This document shows, in pieces, positions 1 to 9,600 of a stretch of DNA of 64,000 bases. The notes beneath the pieces were generated by a model. It was given only the letters and a program-made list of their open reading frames with translations. It made no database searches and had not been told where the DNA came from. The position numbers and the translations under genes were made by a program. The stretch is from NCBI GenBank assembly GCA_934201705.1, contig CAKPXF010000004.1, forward strand, positions 62,001 to 126,000. Direction: 5' to 3'. Position 1 is the first letter of the stretch, and each line of letters starts with the position of its first letter. This DNA is from an uncultured Bacilli bacterium (GTDB lineage: Bacteria > Bacillota_I > Bacilli_A > RFN20 > CAG-631).

Positions 1-558
1 TACTGTGTTATATAAAGCATTTTGATTACTCTCAATTAATTTTTCCTTTTTAAGATTGAATTTTGTTTTAAAGTTGAAATCAAAAGTAGTATTTACTATA
101 TTATTAGCTCCAGCTGTATATGTTTCTACTAGTTCATTATTTGAGATTTTTCTATAATTTGTAAAGATTTTTTTATCTTTAATAGTTGTTTTGTTTGTCG
201 TGGTTTCAATTAAATTATTACTAATTTTATTAGTTGTTTCACTAATATCACCTTCATTAATTGTGCCTGTAAAATTTACTTCTTCGTTAATGTTACATTT
301 ATTAAATGTTAAATTACCTTTAAAATTTACTTCATTAACTTGTTTTTCGTTAGTATTTAAATTTGTATATGTTGTAAGAGAGTTAACTTCATAATATCCT
401 TCAAATAATGTATATCCATTTGGATGAAACTTAAAGAAAGTATCATTATATTCATAAACATCATTAATAGTTGTATAACTATACTCATTGCAACTAGCTA
501 AAAATAATATATTGCATAATAATAAAAATTTTATTTTTCTGTTTTTCCTTAATTTCAT
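1..558 (-). CDS. Lipoprotein, type A paralogue (3' end cut by window edge)
   Basis: This frame is open from the ATG at 558 to the left edge, 186 codons without a stop, so the C-terminus is missing. The N-terminus has a lipoprotein signal (KLRKN.. hydrophobic stretch, then LASC), with the lipid-modified Cys at about residue 23, so the product should be anchored on the outer face of the membrane. The rest is Asn/Thr/Lys-rich, predicted mostly beta, with no enzyme motif that I recognise. It is about 85 percent identical by eye to the protein at 1670-2437 (shared HPNGYTLFEG, INEEVNFTG, NNELVETYTAG). It is part of a tandem duplication. Function unknown. Confidence 0.8.
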   Translation of the reverse strand, partial: MKLRKNRKIKFLLLCNILFLASCNEYSYTTINDVYEYNDTFFKFHPNGYTLFEGYYEVNSLTTYTNLNTNEKQVNEVNFKGNLTFNKCNINEEVNFTGTINEGDISETTNKISNNLIETTTNKTTIKDKKIFTNYRKISNNELVETYTAGANNIVNTTFDFNFKTKFNLKKEKLIESNQNALYNTV

Positions 559-574
559 AAAGTGCTCCTATTAT

Positions 575-1405
575 CTAAAAACGAATACGAATTGAATTCT
601 CTTCATATTGCTTGTCGTAATTTTCTTTAACAATAATGTCTACTGGATTACATTTTTTTGCAATGAAAGTATATGTTGATAAATTATTGCCATTATTTTT
701 GCTATAGGTATTAATGTTTTTAATTAGTTTATAGTTGCTATCAAAAAAGTATTGGATTTTCTTTAAGTATTCGATTCTTTCCATATAAGTTAAAGTGTAT
801 TTATTTGAAACATTGATAAATTTTTGTATACCATATGGTCCAACACCATAGTCTTTATCTTTTACGTAAGGCGGTATTATTTTAATAGTTAATAAATCAA
901 AGTTTAAATAATTATAAAATTGAAAATATGTATTATGGACATTTTTTGCACCTTCAGTAAATGATGAAATAATTTTTCCATTTTCTTTTTCTTGATTGAA
1001 TATATACAAACTATTATCTTTATAATATATTTCTTTTATTATTTCTTTAGTCGTATAATTATTGTCGCTATCATTAATAACAGTTGTATTACTCTTATAA
1101 ATTGCATCAGTAAATGTTCCAAAATATAAGAAATCATAAGGATTATTAGTAATGGTTTCATTATTATCCCAAACAATAGTATTAGTAAAAGTTAAGTTGC
1201 CTTTAAAATAAGTATCTTCAATTGTTATTTCATTATTTAAATAATTAGTTGTTCTTTTTGTAACCTCATAGTATCCATCATCCAAGTAAAAACCATCAGG
1301 ATAAACTTTATTAAAGTTTTTTAAAAAAGTCTTTAATTCAGTGTTAGTATTACTAGAACAACTAGTTAAAAATAAAACTAGTAATGCAATGAGTTTCTTT
1401 TTCAT
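575..1405 (-). CDS. Lipoprotein, type B paralogue
   Basis: A 276-residue protein with a clear lipoprotein signal: MKKKLIALLVLFLTSC, Cys at residue 16. An AAAAAGGAG site lies upstream of the ATG at 1405. The body is polar and Asn/Thr/Tyr-rich, with no recognisable catalytic motif. It shares its first 21 residues exactly with the protein at 2460-3260, as well as a GYYE motif near residue 45 and a C-terminal ENYDK.YE motif that is also present in the type A proteins. The central part is much more divergent than the flanks. The following type A gene starts 17 bp beyond its stop, so the pair is probably co-transcribed. Function unknown; a secreted or surface role is inferred only from the signal peptide. 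Confidence 0.85.
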   Translation of the reverse strand: MKKKLIALLVLFLTSCSSNTNTELKTFLKNFNKVYPDGFYLDDGYYEVTKRTTNYLNNEITIEDTYFKGNLTFTNTIVWDNNETITNNPYDFLYFGTFTDAIYKSNTTVINDSDNNYTTKEIIKEIYYKDNSLYIFNQEKENGKIISSFTEGAKNVHNTYFQFYNYLNFDLLTIKIIPPYVKDKDYGVGPYGIQKFINVSNKYTLTYMERIEYLKKIQYFFDSNYKLIKNINTYSKNNGNNLSTYTFIAKKCNPVDIIVKENYDKQYEENSIRIRF

Positions 1406-1437
1406 ACGTGAATGTGCCTCCTTTTTGTATATAATTT

Positions 1438-1641
1438 TTATAATTCAAAATTCTTAATATAATTTGATAACAATAAATCATTTTTCTTTTCAATATGAAT
1501 AAAACCTTTTTCTGCTTTGCCACCACATAAAAGACATGTAGCATATTTTGATGTTGAATTGGCATCTTTTTGAGATATAACATGATTTTCTAACGTCTTT
1601 GCACTTTATAAGCAAAATGAATTGTGTTGAGTTAAACTTTT
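1438..1641 (-). pseudogene. 3' fragment of the secreted Cys/His protein gene, left by tandem duplication
   Basis: About 200 bp is roughly 96 percent identical to the last part of the gene at 3293-5014, in the same orientation and in the same position relative to a type B lipoprotein gene (offset 1855 bp). Read in the parental frame it gives SLTQHNSFC, then a substitution creating TAA where the parent has SCG, then KTLENH.. to the normal stop. Homology ends abruptly near 1641. There is no start codon or promoter, so it is a dead fragment that marks the junction of the duplication. Confidence 0.85.
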
Positions 1642-1669
1642 ATATTTTTGAGATATGGCAAAAATAGTT

Positions 1670-2437
1670 TTATATTTTTAAACTATATGAATCACTTTCA
1701 TATGTTTTATCATAATTTTCACTTATTTTGATTTTTACACTACGAATTGGCTTAATTGTCATTGTATTATATGTTTCAATATTATTTTCAATAGTTTTAC
1801 AAGTATATGTAGCTCCATTGAAAATGAACCTTGTATCAAAAGAATAGGTTTCAATTCTTTCAGTAGTATCATTTTTAAAGAGAAAACATAGCCCAGAATA
1901 ATAAAAAATTGTTGTATCATATAAAGCATTTGAATTCTCAGCAATTTTAAGATTGTATTTTGTTTTAAAGTGAAAATCAAAAGTAGTATTTGCTATATTA
2001 TTAGTTCCAGCCGTGTATGTTTCTACTAGTTCATTATTTGTAATTTTTCTATAATTTGTAAAGATTTTTTTATCTTTAATAGTTGTTTTTACTATAGTGT
2101 CTTCAATAGAATCATTACTAATTTTAGTGTTTGATTCATAAACATCACCCTCATTAATTATGCCTGTAAAATTTACTTCTTCGTTAATGTTACATTTATT
2201 AAAGGTTAAATTGCCTTTAAATTTTACTTCATTAACTTGTTTTTCATTAGTATTTAAATTTGTATATGTTGTAAGAGAATTAACTTCATAATTTCCTTCA
2301 AATAATGTATATCCATTTGGGTGAAATTTAAAGAACGTGTCATTATATTTATAAACGTAATTAGTGTTTGAAATAGTATTCTTATTACAACTAGTTAAAA
2401 ACAAAGAGATAAATAAAAGTAAATATTTTGTTTTCAT
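1670..2437 (-). CDS. Lipoprotein, type A paralogue
   Basis: A 255-residue lipoprotein starting at the ATG at 2437 (MKTKYLLLFISLFLTSC, Cys at residue 17). A longer reading to 2503 would put non-signal residues in front of the signal peptide and overlap the previous gene, and an AAAGGA site sits just upstream of 2437, so the shorter start is preferred. The mature part is Asn/Thr-rich and predicted beta, ending with the ENYDKTYES motif shared by the whole family. It is close to the partial copy at 1-558. The upstream type B gene ends 22 bp away, so the B then A order is repeated. Function unknown. Confidence 0.85.
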   Translation of the reverse strand: MKTKYLLLFISLFLTSCNKNTISNTNYVYKYNDTFFKFHPNGYTLFEGNYEVNSLTTYTNLNTNEKQVNEVKFKGNLTFNKCNINEEVNFTGIINEGDVYESNTKISNDSIEDTIVKTTIKDKKIFTNYRKITNNELVETYTAGTNNIANTTFDFHFKTKYNLKIAENSNALYDTTIFYYSGLCFLFKNDTTERIETYSFDTRFIFNGATYTCKTIENNIETYNTMTIKPIRSVKIKISENYDKTYESDSYSLKI

Positions 2438-2459
2438 ATTATAATCCTTTCTTTTATTA

Positions 2460-3260
2460 TTAAAAATAAACGACAATAGAAGTACTTTCGTATTGTTTAT
2501 CATAATTTTCGTTAATTGTAACCTCTATTGCATCACATGGAATTATAGTCATTGAATACATCAAATTGCCATTTCCATAATCACATATAATTTTTACTAA
2601 ATTAAAATTGCTATCAAAATCAAATTTATATTTTAAAAAATTTTCTTGGTTATAATAATCATATACGAAAATGCTATTATTTGAAATTTCAACATATGCA
2701 TAAGAATAATTACTACTTACCCCATAATTAACATTGTTTATATTAGTCCACTTATTAATTTGATTTAAAGCATAAATAGGTTCGGCATTAAAGAAAACCA
2801 TAGTTGAACTTAGTATATCTTTTGAACCAGTACTCAAAGATGAAACAATTTTTCCATTTTCTTTCTCTTGATTCAAAGAATATAGTTTTTTATCATTTAT
2901 GAAAAATTCTTGAATTGTTTCTTTAGAAGAATAATTTTCGTTTTTATCATTAATAATAGTTGTATGGCTTTGATAAATTCCACTATTAATTGAACTAGAT
3001 TTGCCACAATGCTCTAAATTAGTAACTAGTTTTCCTTTAAAATTTTCGTTTTTAAATGTTCTAGTGTTTTCGTTTATATTAAACGATTGAGTTTCTTTTG
3101 TAATTTCATAGTACCCGTCTTCTAGAACAAATCCATTGGGATAGACTTTGTTAAATTTATCTAAAAAAGATGCGAGTTCAGTGTTGATGGAAATATTATT
3201 AGTATTACTAGAACAACTAGTTAAAAATAAAACTAGTAATGCAATGAGTTTCTTTTTCAT
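2460..3260 (-). CDS. Lipoprotein, type B paralogue
   Basis: A 266-residue lipoprotein with the same signal peptide as the 575-1405 product (MKKKLIALLVLFLTSC) and an AAAAAGGAG site upstream of the ATG at 3260. After residue ~55 it diverges strongly from its paralogue, though it keeps the NQEKENGKI and C-terminal ENYDKQYES blocks. It follows the larger secreted protein gene by 32 bp and precedes the type A lipoprotein, which suggests an operon running leftwards from about 5060. No known domain is recognised. Confidence 0.85.
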   Translation of the reverse strand: MKKKLIALLVLFLTSCSSNTNNISINTELASFLDKFNKVYPNGFVLEDGYYEITKETQSFNINENTRTFKNENFKGKLVTNLEHCGKSSSINSGIYQSHTTIINDKNENYSSKETIQEFFINDKKLYSLNQEKENGKIVSSLSTGSKDILSSTMVFFNAEPIYALNQINKWTNINNVNYGVSSNYSYAYVEISNNSIFVYDYYNQENFLKYKFDFDSNFNLVKIICDYGNGNLMYSMTIIPCDAIEVTINENYDKQYESTSIVVYF

Positions 3261-3292
3261 ATGTAAATGTGTCTCCTTTTTGTATATAATTT

Positions 3293-5014
3293 TTATAATT
3301 CAGAATTCTTAATATAATTTGATAACAATAGATCATTTTTCTTTTCAATATGAATAAAACCTTTTTCTGCTCTGCCGCCACATAAAAGACATGTAGCATA
3401 TTTTGATGTTGAATTGGCATCTTTTTGAGATATAACATGATTTTCTAACGTCTTTGCACCGCATGAGCAAAATGAATTGTGTTGAGTTAAACTTTTCCAG
3501 GTGTATGATTCTGTATAGCTATGTTCAGCTAAGTATGACTCACATTCAGTACAGTAATGGTTATTAAATTTATGTGTATGATTGCTTTCAAATTTACTTA
3601 ATGAATTAGTGGTAACATAGTCATCAAAATTTTTGATTCCATAAAATTTCCCTCTTAAATTAAATGAATATATCTTGTCTCCATCTCTTTCGTTTGGTAA
3701 TGACTTAAAAATAGTATTATTATCATTACTATATTCAAATTTAAATGGCCTATCAATATATGTTACTATAGTTGTATCTAAAAAAGAAATTGATTTAGTT
3801 GTATTAGTAAGGTTGTTTTTAAATGTAAAATAAATAGGAATTTCAATTATTTCTTTATTCAATGATTCATCATTAAATAAAACATCATAGTTACAATTTT
3901 TATCAACACCAGTTTGAGATAGAAGGCCTTTATAAAATGACAAATAATTTGTAAAATACACATCGTCAATAGTAAATTTTGGAGTTATTAAGTTAAATAT
4001 TGTATTTAAAGTAGCTAAAGAAATAAATTTAATAATAGTTACATTAATGCCAGCATCAACAAATACTGTTATATTTGATGCAATTGTACAAGCAATTTTT
4101 ATTGTATTGCTAATAGTATCATGTACTAACTCTAATTTTTTTATTTTTTGTTCTTTTTCAATAAGGTTTTTCATATATGCATTCAACATAGAATTGACCA
4201 ATTCGTGCAAAGCAAATTTAACTAACGGATTAGAAATATAATATGATGCTAAATGAATAGGTAAACCATTTGAAAGATTTTTTAAATCATCTAGCATATA
4301 CTCTGGTGTATGTAAACCTTCTTCATTTAATTTGTAATAAACTTGTTCATCAGTTATATTAAACAATGGAATTGATTTTGTTGGTGCACAATCAGATAGC
4401 CAAATAGTTGCTAAATAATCACTTTCAACTATTGATTTTGCTAATATGTTATTGGAAATATCACATGCATTTATAGACAAATCTAAATTGTATTCTACCA
4501 TCGTATTTGAATTATATGATTGTTGTCCATGTAAATAGATAAAATATGTTCCGGCGCTTAATTTGCCATTATACTTTTTTTCTTTTTCAGTAGTGTCATA
4601 ATAAAACATTTGGTGTAGTTGTCGTTTAGTAACATTATCTTCTATATAGTATTCATAATTCATAATTGAAAAGTTAAAACTAAAATTAGACTCTGTTTTG
4701 ATGTTTATACTAACATTGCAATCAGTTAGTAAATTAAAATAATAATAATCCATATCAACCATTTGTGAAACAGTATCTAATGTTGCATTTATTGATTTTT
4801 GATAATTGCTTAAAGAATGAGTTTCTAAAGTTGTTAATGGTGTTGCCAAATCGTAACTGTTATTGTTTTCATATTCATCTTTATAATTTGTTGATGAACT
4901 AGATATTTCAATTATTCTTTCATCATCTAAATCATTCAACGTCAAATTATTATTTGGTATATTAGCACTATTACTAATCATTCCAACAGCTAAAAGTGTA
5001 GTTAAAAAAGTCAT
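3293..5014 (-). CDS. Secreted protein with C-terminal Cys/His motifs
   Basis: A 573-residue protein with an N-terminal hydrophobic segment (FLTTLLAVGM), probably a signal peptide, although the n-region before it is unusually short (MT). No better in-frame start codon exists upstream, and a GGGAG site lies 10 nt before this ATG. A middle hydrophobic stretch (about residues 305-340) may be a membrane or buried segment. From about residue 480 there is a HTHxF...CTEC...CSCGA...CLLCGG pattern. Such HxH/CxxC tails are common in secreted proteins of gut Firmicutes and resemble metal-binding ribbons. It is probably the first gene of the leftward lipoprotein operon. Exact function unknown. Confidence 0.8.
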   Translation of the reverse strand: MTFLTTLLAVGMISNSANIPNNNLTLNDLDDERIIEISSSSTNYKDEYENNNSYDLATPLTTLETHSLSNYQKSINATLDTVSQMVDMDYYYFNLLTDCNVSINIKTESNFSFNFSIMNYEYYIEDNVTKRQLHQMFYYDTTEKEKKYNGKLSAGTYFIYLHGQQSYNSNTMVEYNLDLSINACDISNNILAKSIVESDYLATIWLSDCAPTKSIPLFNITDEQVYYKLNEEGLHTPEYMLDDLKNLSNGLPIHLASYYISNPLVKFALHELVNSMLNAYMKNLIEKEQKIKKLELVHDTISNTIKIACTIASNITVFVDAGINVTIIKFISLATLNTIFNLITPKFTIDDVYFTNYLSFYKGLLSQTGVDKNCNYDVLFNDESLNKEIIEIPIYFTFKNNLTNTTKSISFLDTTIVTYIDRPFKFEYSNDNNTIFKSLPNERDGDKIYSFNLRGKFYGIKNFDDYVTTNSLSKFESNHTHKFNNHYCTECESYLAEHSYTESYTWKSLTQHNSFCSCGAKTLENHVISQKDANSTSKYATCLLCGGRAEKGFIHIEKKNDLLLSNYIKNSEL

Positions 5015-5386
5015 GCGTTTATTTCTCCCTTTTAAAATTAAAATTAAACATTATTTGTTTACGCTTTGACTTTATCATTTTTATATGATAAAGTCACGAC
5101 ACATTTAGAAACCTTAAAAAATAATTCGACAAAATCATTACTTTTATAATAAAATAATATTTCTTTAAAATCTTGTTTAAATTGTGAAACATTACTAGTT
5201 TTTTATTTCAAAGTAATTATATATGCGAAGTATAGCATATGTTAGGGGGGGTGTTCAACATATTTTTTCATATTTATAGTAGGACGTCTTTATAATTAAG
5301 AAGAAACAAATTTTTAATAAAAAAATTATTTTAAATGCTAAAATAGTATGGTACAATATACAAATGGTTACAAAGGAGATTTTAAT
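5015..5386. promoter_or_regulatory. Divergent intergenic region with two inverted repeats
   Basis: This ~370-bp AT-rich gap separates the leftward lipoprotein operon from the rightward CofE-like gene, so it must carry promoters for both. It contains a perfect 12-bp inverted repeat at 5067-5096 (listed separately), a smaller ATATGC-8-GCATAT repeat at about 5221-5240, and a G-run (seven G) just after it. I see no coding potential. Confidence 0.5.
5067..5096. promoter_or_regulatory. Perfect 12-bp inverted repeat, candidate operator or leader hairpin
   Basis: TGACTTTATCAT, a 6-nt spacer, then ATGATAAAGTCA. It lies 53 bp upstream of the start of the secreted-protein gene at 5014. No T-run follows on either strand, which argues against a terminator. 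It is either a repressor/activator site for the lipoprotein operon or a hairpin in its leader. Confidence 0.5.
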
Positions 5387-6580
5387 ATGGAAAGATTAGT
5401 AGGAACTGTTTCAAGAGGAATTAGATGCAAAATTATTAAAGAAGGCGATGATTTAGCAAATATAGTTGTAAATAGTGTAATTGATGCTTCAAAAGAAAGT
5501 AATTTTGAAATAAAGGACAAGGATGTTATAGCAATTACTGAATCTGTTGTTGCTCGTGCACAAGGAAATTATGCAACAATTAATGATATTGCTTTAGATG
5601 TTAAAAATAAATTCAATAGTGATACAATTGGAGTAATATTTCCAATTCTTTCAAGAAATAGATTTGCTATTGTTTTAAAAGGAATAGCAACAGGTGTTAA
5701 AAAGATATTTTTAATGTTAAGCTATCCTAGTGATGAGGTTGGAAACTCATTATTAACTTATGATGAATTAGATGAAAAAAATGTTAATCCATATAGTGAT
5801 GTATTAACATTGAAGCAATATAGAGAGTTATTTGGCTATAAAAAGCATGAATTTACAGGTGTGGATTATATTGATTATTATGTTGATTTGATTAAAAGCT
5901 GTAATTGCGATGTTGAAGTAATTTTTGCCAATCAAGCTAAGACAATATTAAATTATACTGATAAGGTATTAACTTGTGATATTCATACACGCTTTAGAAC
6001 AAAAAGAATCTTAAAAGAAAAAGGCGCCAAAGTAGTTTTAGGCCTTGATGACATATTAACATCATCTATAAATGGTAGTGGCTTTAATAGTAAATATGGC
6101 TTATTAGGCTCTAATAAGGCAAGTGAGGATAAAATAAAATTATTTCCAGAAAATGGCCAAGAACTTGTAGAAAAGATTCAAGAAGAAATATTTAATAAAA
6201 CGAATAAGCATGTTGAAGTAATGGTATATGGTGATGGCGCTTTTAAAGATCCTCAAGGAAAAATTTGGGAACTTGCTGATCCAGTAGTTAGTCCATTTTT
6301 CACTAAAGGACTAAAAGGAACGCCAAATGAATTAAAGCTTAAATATTTAGCAGATAATGATTTTAAGGATTTAAAGGATGAAAAACTAAAGGAAGCTATT
6401 AGTAATAAGATTAAAAGTAAGAATTCTAATTTAGTTGGAAATATGGCATCTGAAGGTACAACACCTCGTCAGTTAACAGATTTAATTGGTTCACTATGTG
6501 ATTTAACAAGTGGCTCTGGCGATAAGGGCACACCAATTGTTATGGTTTCTGGTTATTTTGATAATTATACAAACGAATAA
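5387..6580 (+). CDS. Coenzyme F420-0:L-glutamate ligase family protein (CofE-like)
   Basis: A 397-residue protein from the ATG at 5387, chosen because AAAGGAG lies 9 nt upstream; an in-frame ATG at 5348 has no such site. The N-terminal pattern (RLVGTVSRGIRCKII, then DVIAITESVVARAQG) and the later MVYGDGAFKDP and GSGDKGTPIVMVSGY blocks match the F420-0:gamma-glutamyl ligase (CofE/FbiB N-terminal) superfamily, which adds glutamate by a GTP-dependent ligation. No other F420 gene is visible, and homologues occur in Bacillota not known to make F420, so the real substrate is uncertain. The gene appears monocistronic, with its own terminator at 6585-6616. Confidence 0.75.
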   Translation: MERLVGTVSRGIRCKIIKEGDDLANIVVNSVIDASKESNFEIKDKDVIAITESVVARAQGNYATINDIALDVKNKFNSDTIGVIFPILSRNRFAIVLKGIATGVKKIFLMLSYPSDEVGNSLLTYDELDEKNVNPYSDVLTLKQYRELFGYKKHEFTGVDYIDYYVDLIKSCNCDVEVIFANQAKTILNYTDKVLTCDIHTRFRTKRILKEKGAKVVLGLDDILTSSINGSGFNSKYGLLGSNKASEDKIKLFPENGQELVEKIQEEIFNKTNKHVEVMVYGDGAFKDPQGKIWELADPVVSPFFTKGLKGTPNELKLKYLADNDFKDLKDEKLKEAISNKIKSKNSNLVGNMASEGTTPRQLTDLIGSLCDLTSGSGDKGTPIVMVSGYFDNYTNE

Positions 6581-6584
6581 AAGT

Positions 6585-6616
6585 AAAAGGCTACGGAGTG
6601 ATTTCCATAGCCTTTT
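6585..6616. terminator. Bidirectional rho-independent terminator
   Basis: AAAAGGCTA pairs with TAGCCTTTT across a short loop that itself contains GGA/TCC. It lies between two convergent genes (stops at 6580 and 6626), and the A and T runs flanking the stem let it work in both directions. Confidence 0.85.
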
Positions 6617-6625
6617 AACTGCATT

Positions 6626-9600
6626 CTAATTTTGTGATTTTTTCTTTCTAATTGCTTTAATTACTAATGTAGTATTTAATATTATAATAATAACAGCAAA
6701 TGTAATATTAATTAATAAATACACAAACATAGTTTTATCATTTTCAATAATGTAAGAATTAAGTTTATTTTCTAAATCCTTATCTTTTTCATCTAGTCTT
6801 GTTTGTAAATCATCAAGATTTTTTTGTACTTGTTTTATTCCTTCTAATAGAGCTTCATCTGCTTTTTGATAAGCATCCTTTAATGCATTGATACTTTTTA
6901 TGATTGCATTATCTTGGCCTTTTAATGTAGTTATTTCATTATTTATTAATATATTAGCATCTTTATATGATTTATCAATGTTGTTAATAATAGCATTTAA
7001 ATCATCAGTGTTATTTTTAATAGCTTCATTTAGCTTTTTAACATCATCTTTTAATTTTTTCTCAAGAGCATCAATAGCTTCTTGAAGCTTAGCATCAGCA
7101 TTTTCACATGCGCTTTGTAAACTAGAAATACTATTAGAAAGATTAGTGTTTAAGTTAGTAATATTACTATTGATTAATGTATCAGCGTCTTTATATGCTT
7201 TATTAAGCTTTTCAACAGTTTTATTTAAATCATCAATATTATTATCATTGCTATTGATATAGTCATTTAATTTTTTAACTTCATCTTCAAGATCTTGCCT
7301 TAATTGAAGAATTTTGTTGCTTAATTCATTATCAGCATTTTCTAAAGTGGATTTAAGATTATTGATAGCATTAGCTAATTCAGTATCAGTAGCATAAGTA
7401 TTATCAAGTGCATCAATTGTATCTTGAGTGGCTTTAATTTTATTAGCTAAATCAGTTATAGAATCAGCAAGGATAGTATCTTTATCATTTAGCTTTTTAA
7501 CTTCATCATTAAGTTTCTTTTCAAGATTATCAATAGCCTGTTGAAGTTTAGCATCGGCATTTTCACATGTATTTTGTAAGTTAGAAATACTATTAGAAAG
7601 ATTAGTGCTTAAGCTAGTAATATTACTATTGATTAATGAGTCAGCAGCTTTGTAATCTTGTTCAAGCTTAGTAATGATCTCATTTAAATCATTTACATTA
7701 TTTGTAATAGAATCGTTTAATTTTTTAACTTCATCATTAAGTTTCTTTTCAAGATTATCAATAGCTTCTTGAAGTTTAGCATCAGCATTTTCACATGTAT
7801 TTTGTAAGCTAGAAATACTATTAGAAAGATTAGTGCTTAAGTTAGTAATATTACTATTGATTAATGTATCAGCGTCTTTATATGCTTTATCAAGCTTAGT
7901 GATAATATCGTTTAAGTTATTAACATTGCTTGTAATAGAATCATTTAGTTTTTTAACTTCATCATTAAGTTTCTTTTCAAGTGCATCAATGGCTTCTTGA
8001 AGTTTAGCATCAGCATTTTCACATGTATTTTGTAAGTTAGAAATACTATTAGAAAGATTAGTGCTTAAATTAGTAATATTACTATTGATTAATGAGTCAG
8101 CAGCCTTATAATCTTGCTCAAGCTTAGTAATGATCTCATTTAAATCATTTACATTATTTGTAATAGAATCATTTAGCTTTTTAACTTCATCTTCAAGATC
8201 TTGCCTTAATTGAACAATTTTGTTGCTTAATTCATTATCAGCATTTTCTAAAGAGGATTTAAGATTATTAATGGCATTAGCTAATTCAGTATCAGTAGCA
8301 TAAGTATTATCAAGAGCATCAATTGTATCTTGAGCAGTTTTGATTTTATTAGCTAAATCATTTATAGAATCAGCAAGATTACTATCTTTATCATTTAACT
8401 TATTTAGTGCATCTTTTAATGAGTTGATTTGATTATTTACATCATCTATTTGTGATTGTAATGGCTTATCTATAGTCCAAACAGCATATAGTGTAATTCC
8501 ACCATCAATCATGGTTGTAGAATTAATTGTAAATCCACTAGCTTTATTATAAGGGAAAGCTATAGAAATATTATTTGCTGGGTCATAACTCCAACCAACA
8601 AATGTATAGCCATCTAGTGTTGGAATTATGTTACTAATTGTTATTTTATCTCCTACAAGATATTCATTATTATCAATTGGGGCGTTACTACCACCATTCG
8701 CATTATAAATTACATTATACTTTTTATCAATTTCAAATACAGCATATAGGTATACTTCTTCACCATCTATGTTTGTTAAAGAAGCTGTGATTTCTTCTTC
8801 ATCAGTATATGCAACAATCTGATTTGAAGCAGATGTTGACCAACCAGCAAAATGATAACCACTTGGCACAACAACACTAAGTGAAGTTGCGGAATTGATT
8901 TTAAAAGGCATATCAAATACAGCATGTTGTTTGCCTACTTGATTTTGTCCATTAACAAAGACTATAGTATATGAAATAGGTGTCCAATATGAATATAGTG
9001 TAAGTGAGGTAACATTTCTTTCCCATTTTCCTGAAACATTTGTATTTAATTGTGAATCAAAGATTAATTCACCTAAACCATTTTCTTTAGTATAGTATCC
9101 TTTAAAAATATAACCATCACGTGTTGGATAAACAAGTCCACTAGAAGGTAATGTTTCACCATATACAACAGATATAGATGAATTAAGTTCATCACCATCA
9201 GTTGTGATAAAATCAATTACAGTTATCGTTTGCTCCCATACAGCATATAGTGTAATATTGCCATTATTTTCTTCACAAAGTTCCGATACAATAGCGTTAT
9301 CATCATATACTATAGCGCCATTTGGAGTAATTGACCAACCAATGAAAGTATATCCAGTTTTAGAAAATGAATTTATCGAAAGTGATTTTTTCTCATTAAA
9401 TAATAATGAATCATTTTCCATAGTACCATTTCCACTATTTGCATCATAAGAAATAGTATAGGTATTAGCTTTCCAAACAGCATAAAGAATAATATCTTCG
9501 CTTGCAAATGTAAGAGCAGAACCACTAGTATATTCAGCACTTGTTGCTTTCTTATTAGTAGACCAACCAGCAAATGTATAACCTAAACGAATAGGCTTTA

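Noticed and set aside
1362..1583. 73-residue minus-strand frame, repeated at 3217-3438
   Set aside because: It is an out-of-frame reading through the end of the secreted-protein gene (or its fragment) and the start of the type B lipoprotein gene; both copies exist only because of the duplication.
7000..8400. Possible CRISPR-like repeated DNA
   Set aside because: Repeat units are 228 bp, in frame and coding for a coiled coil; there are no short repeats with unique spacers.
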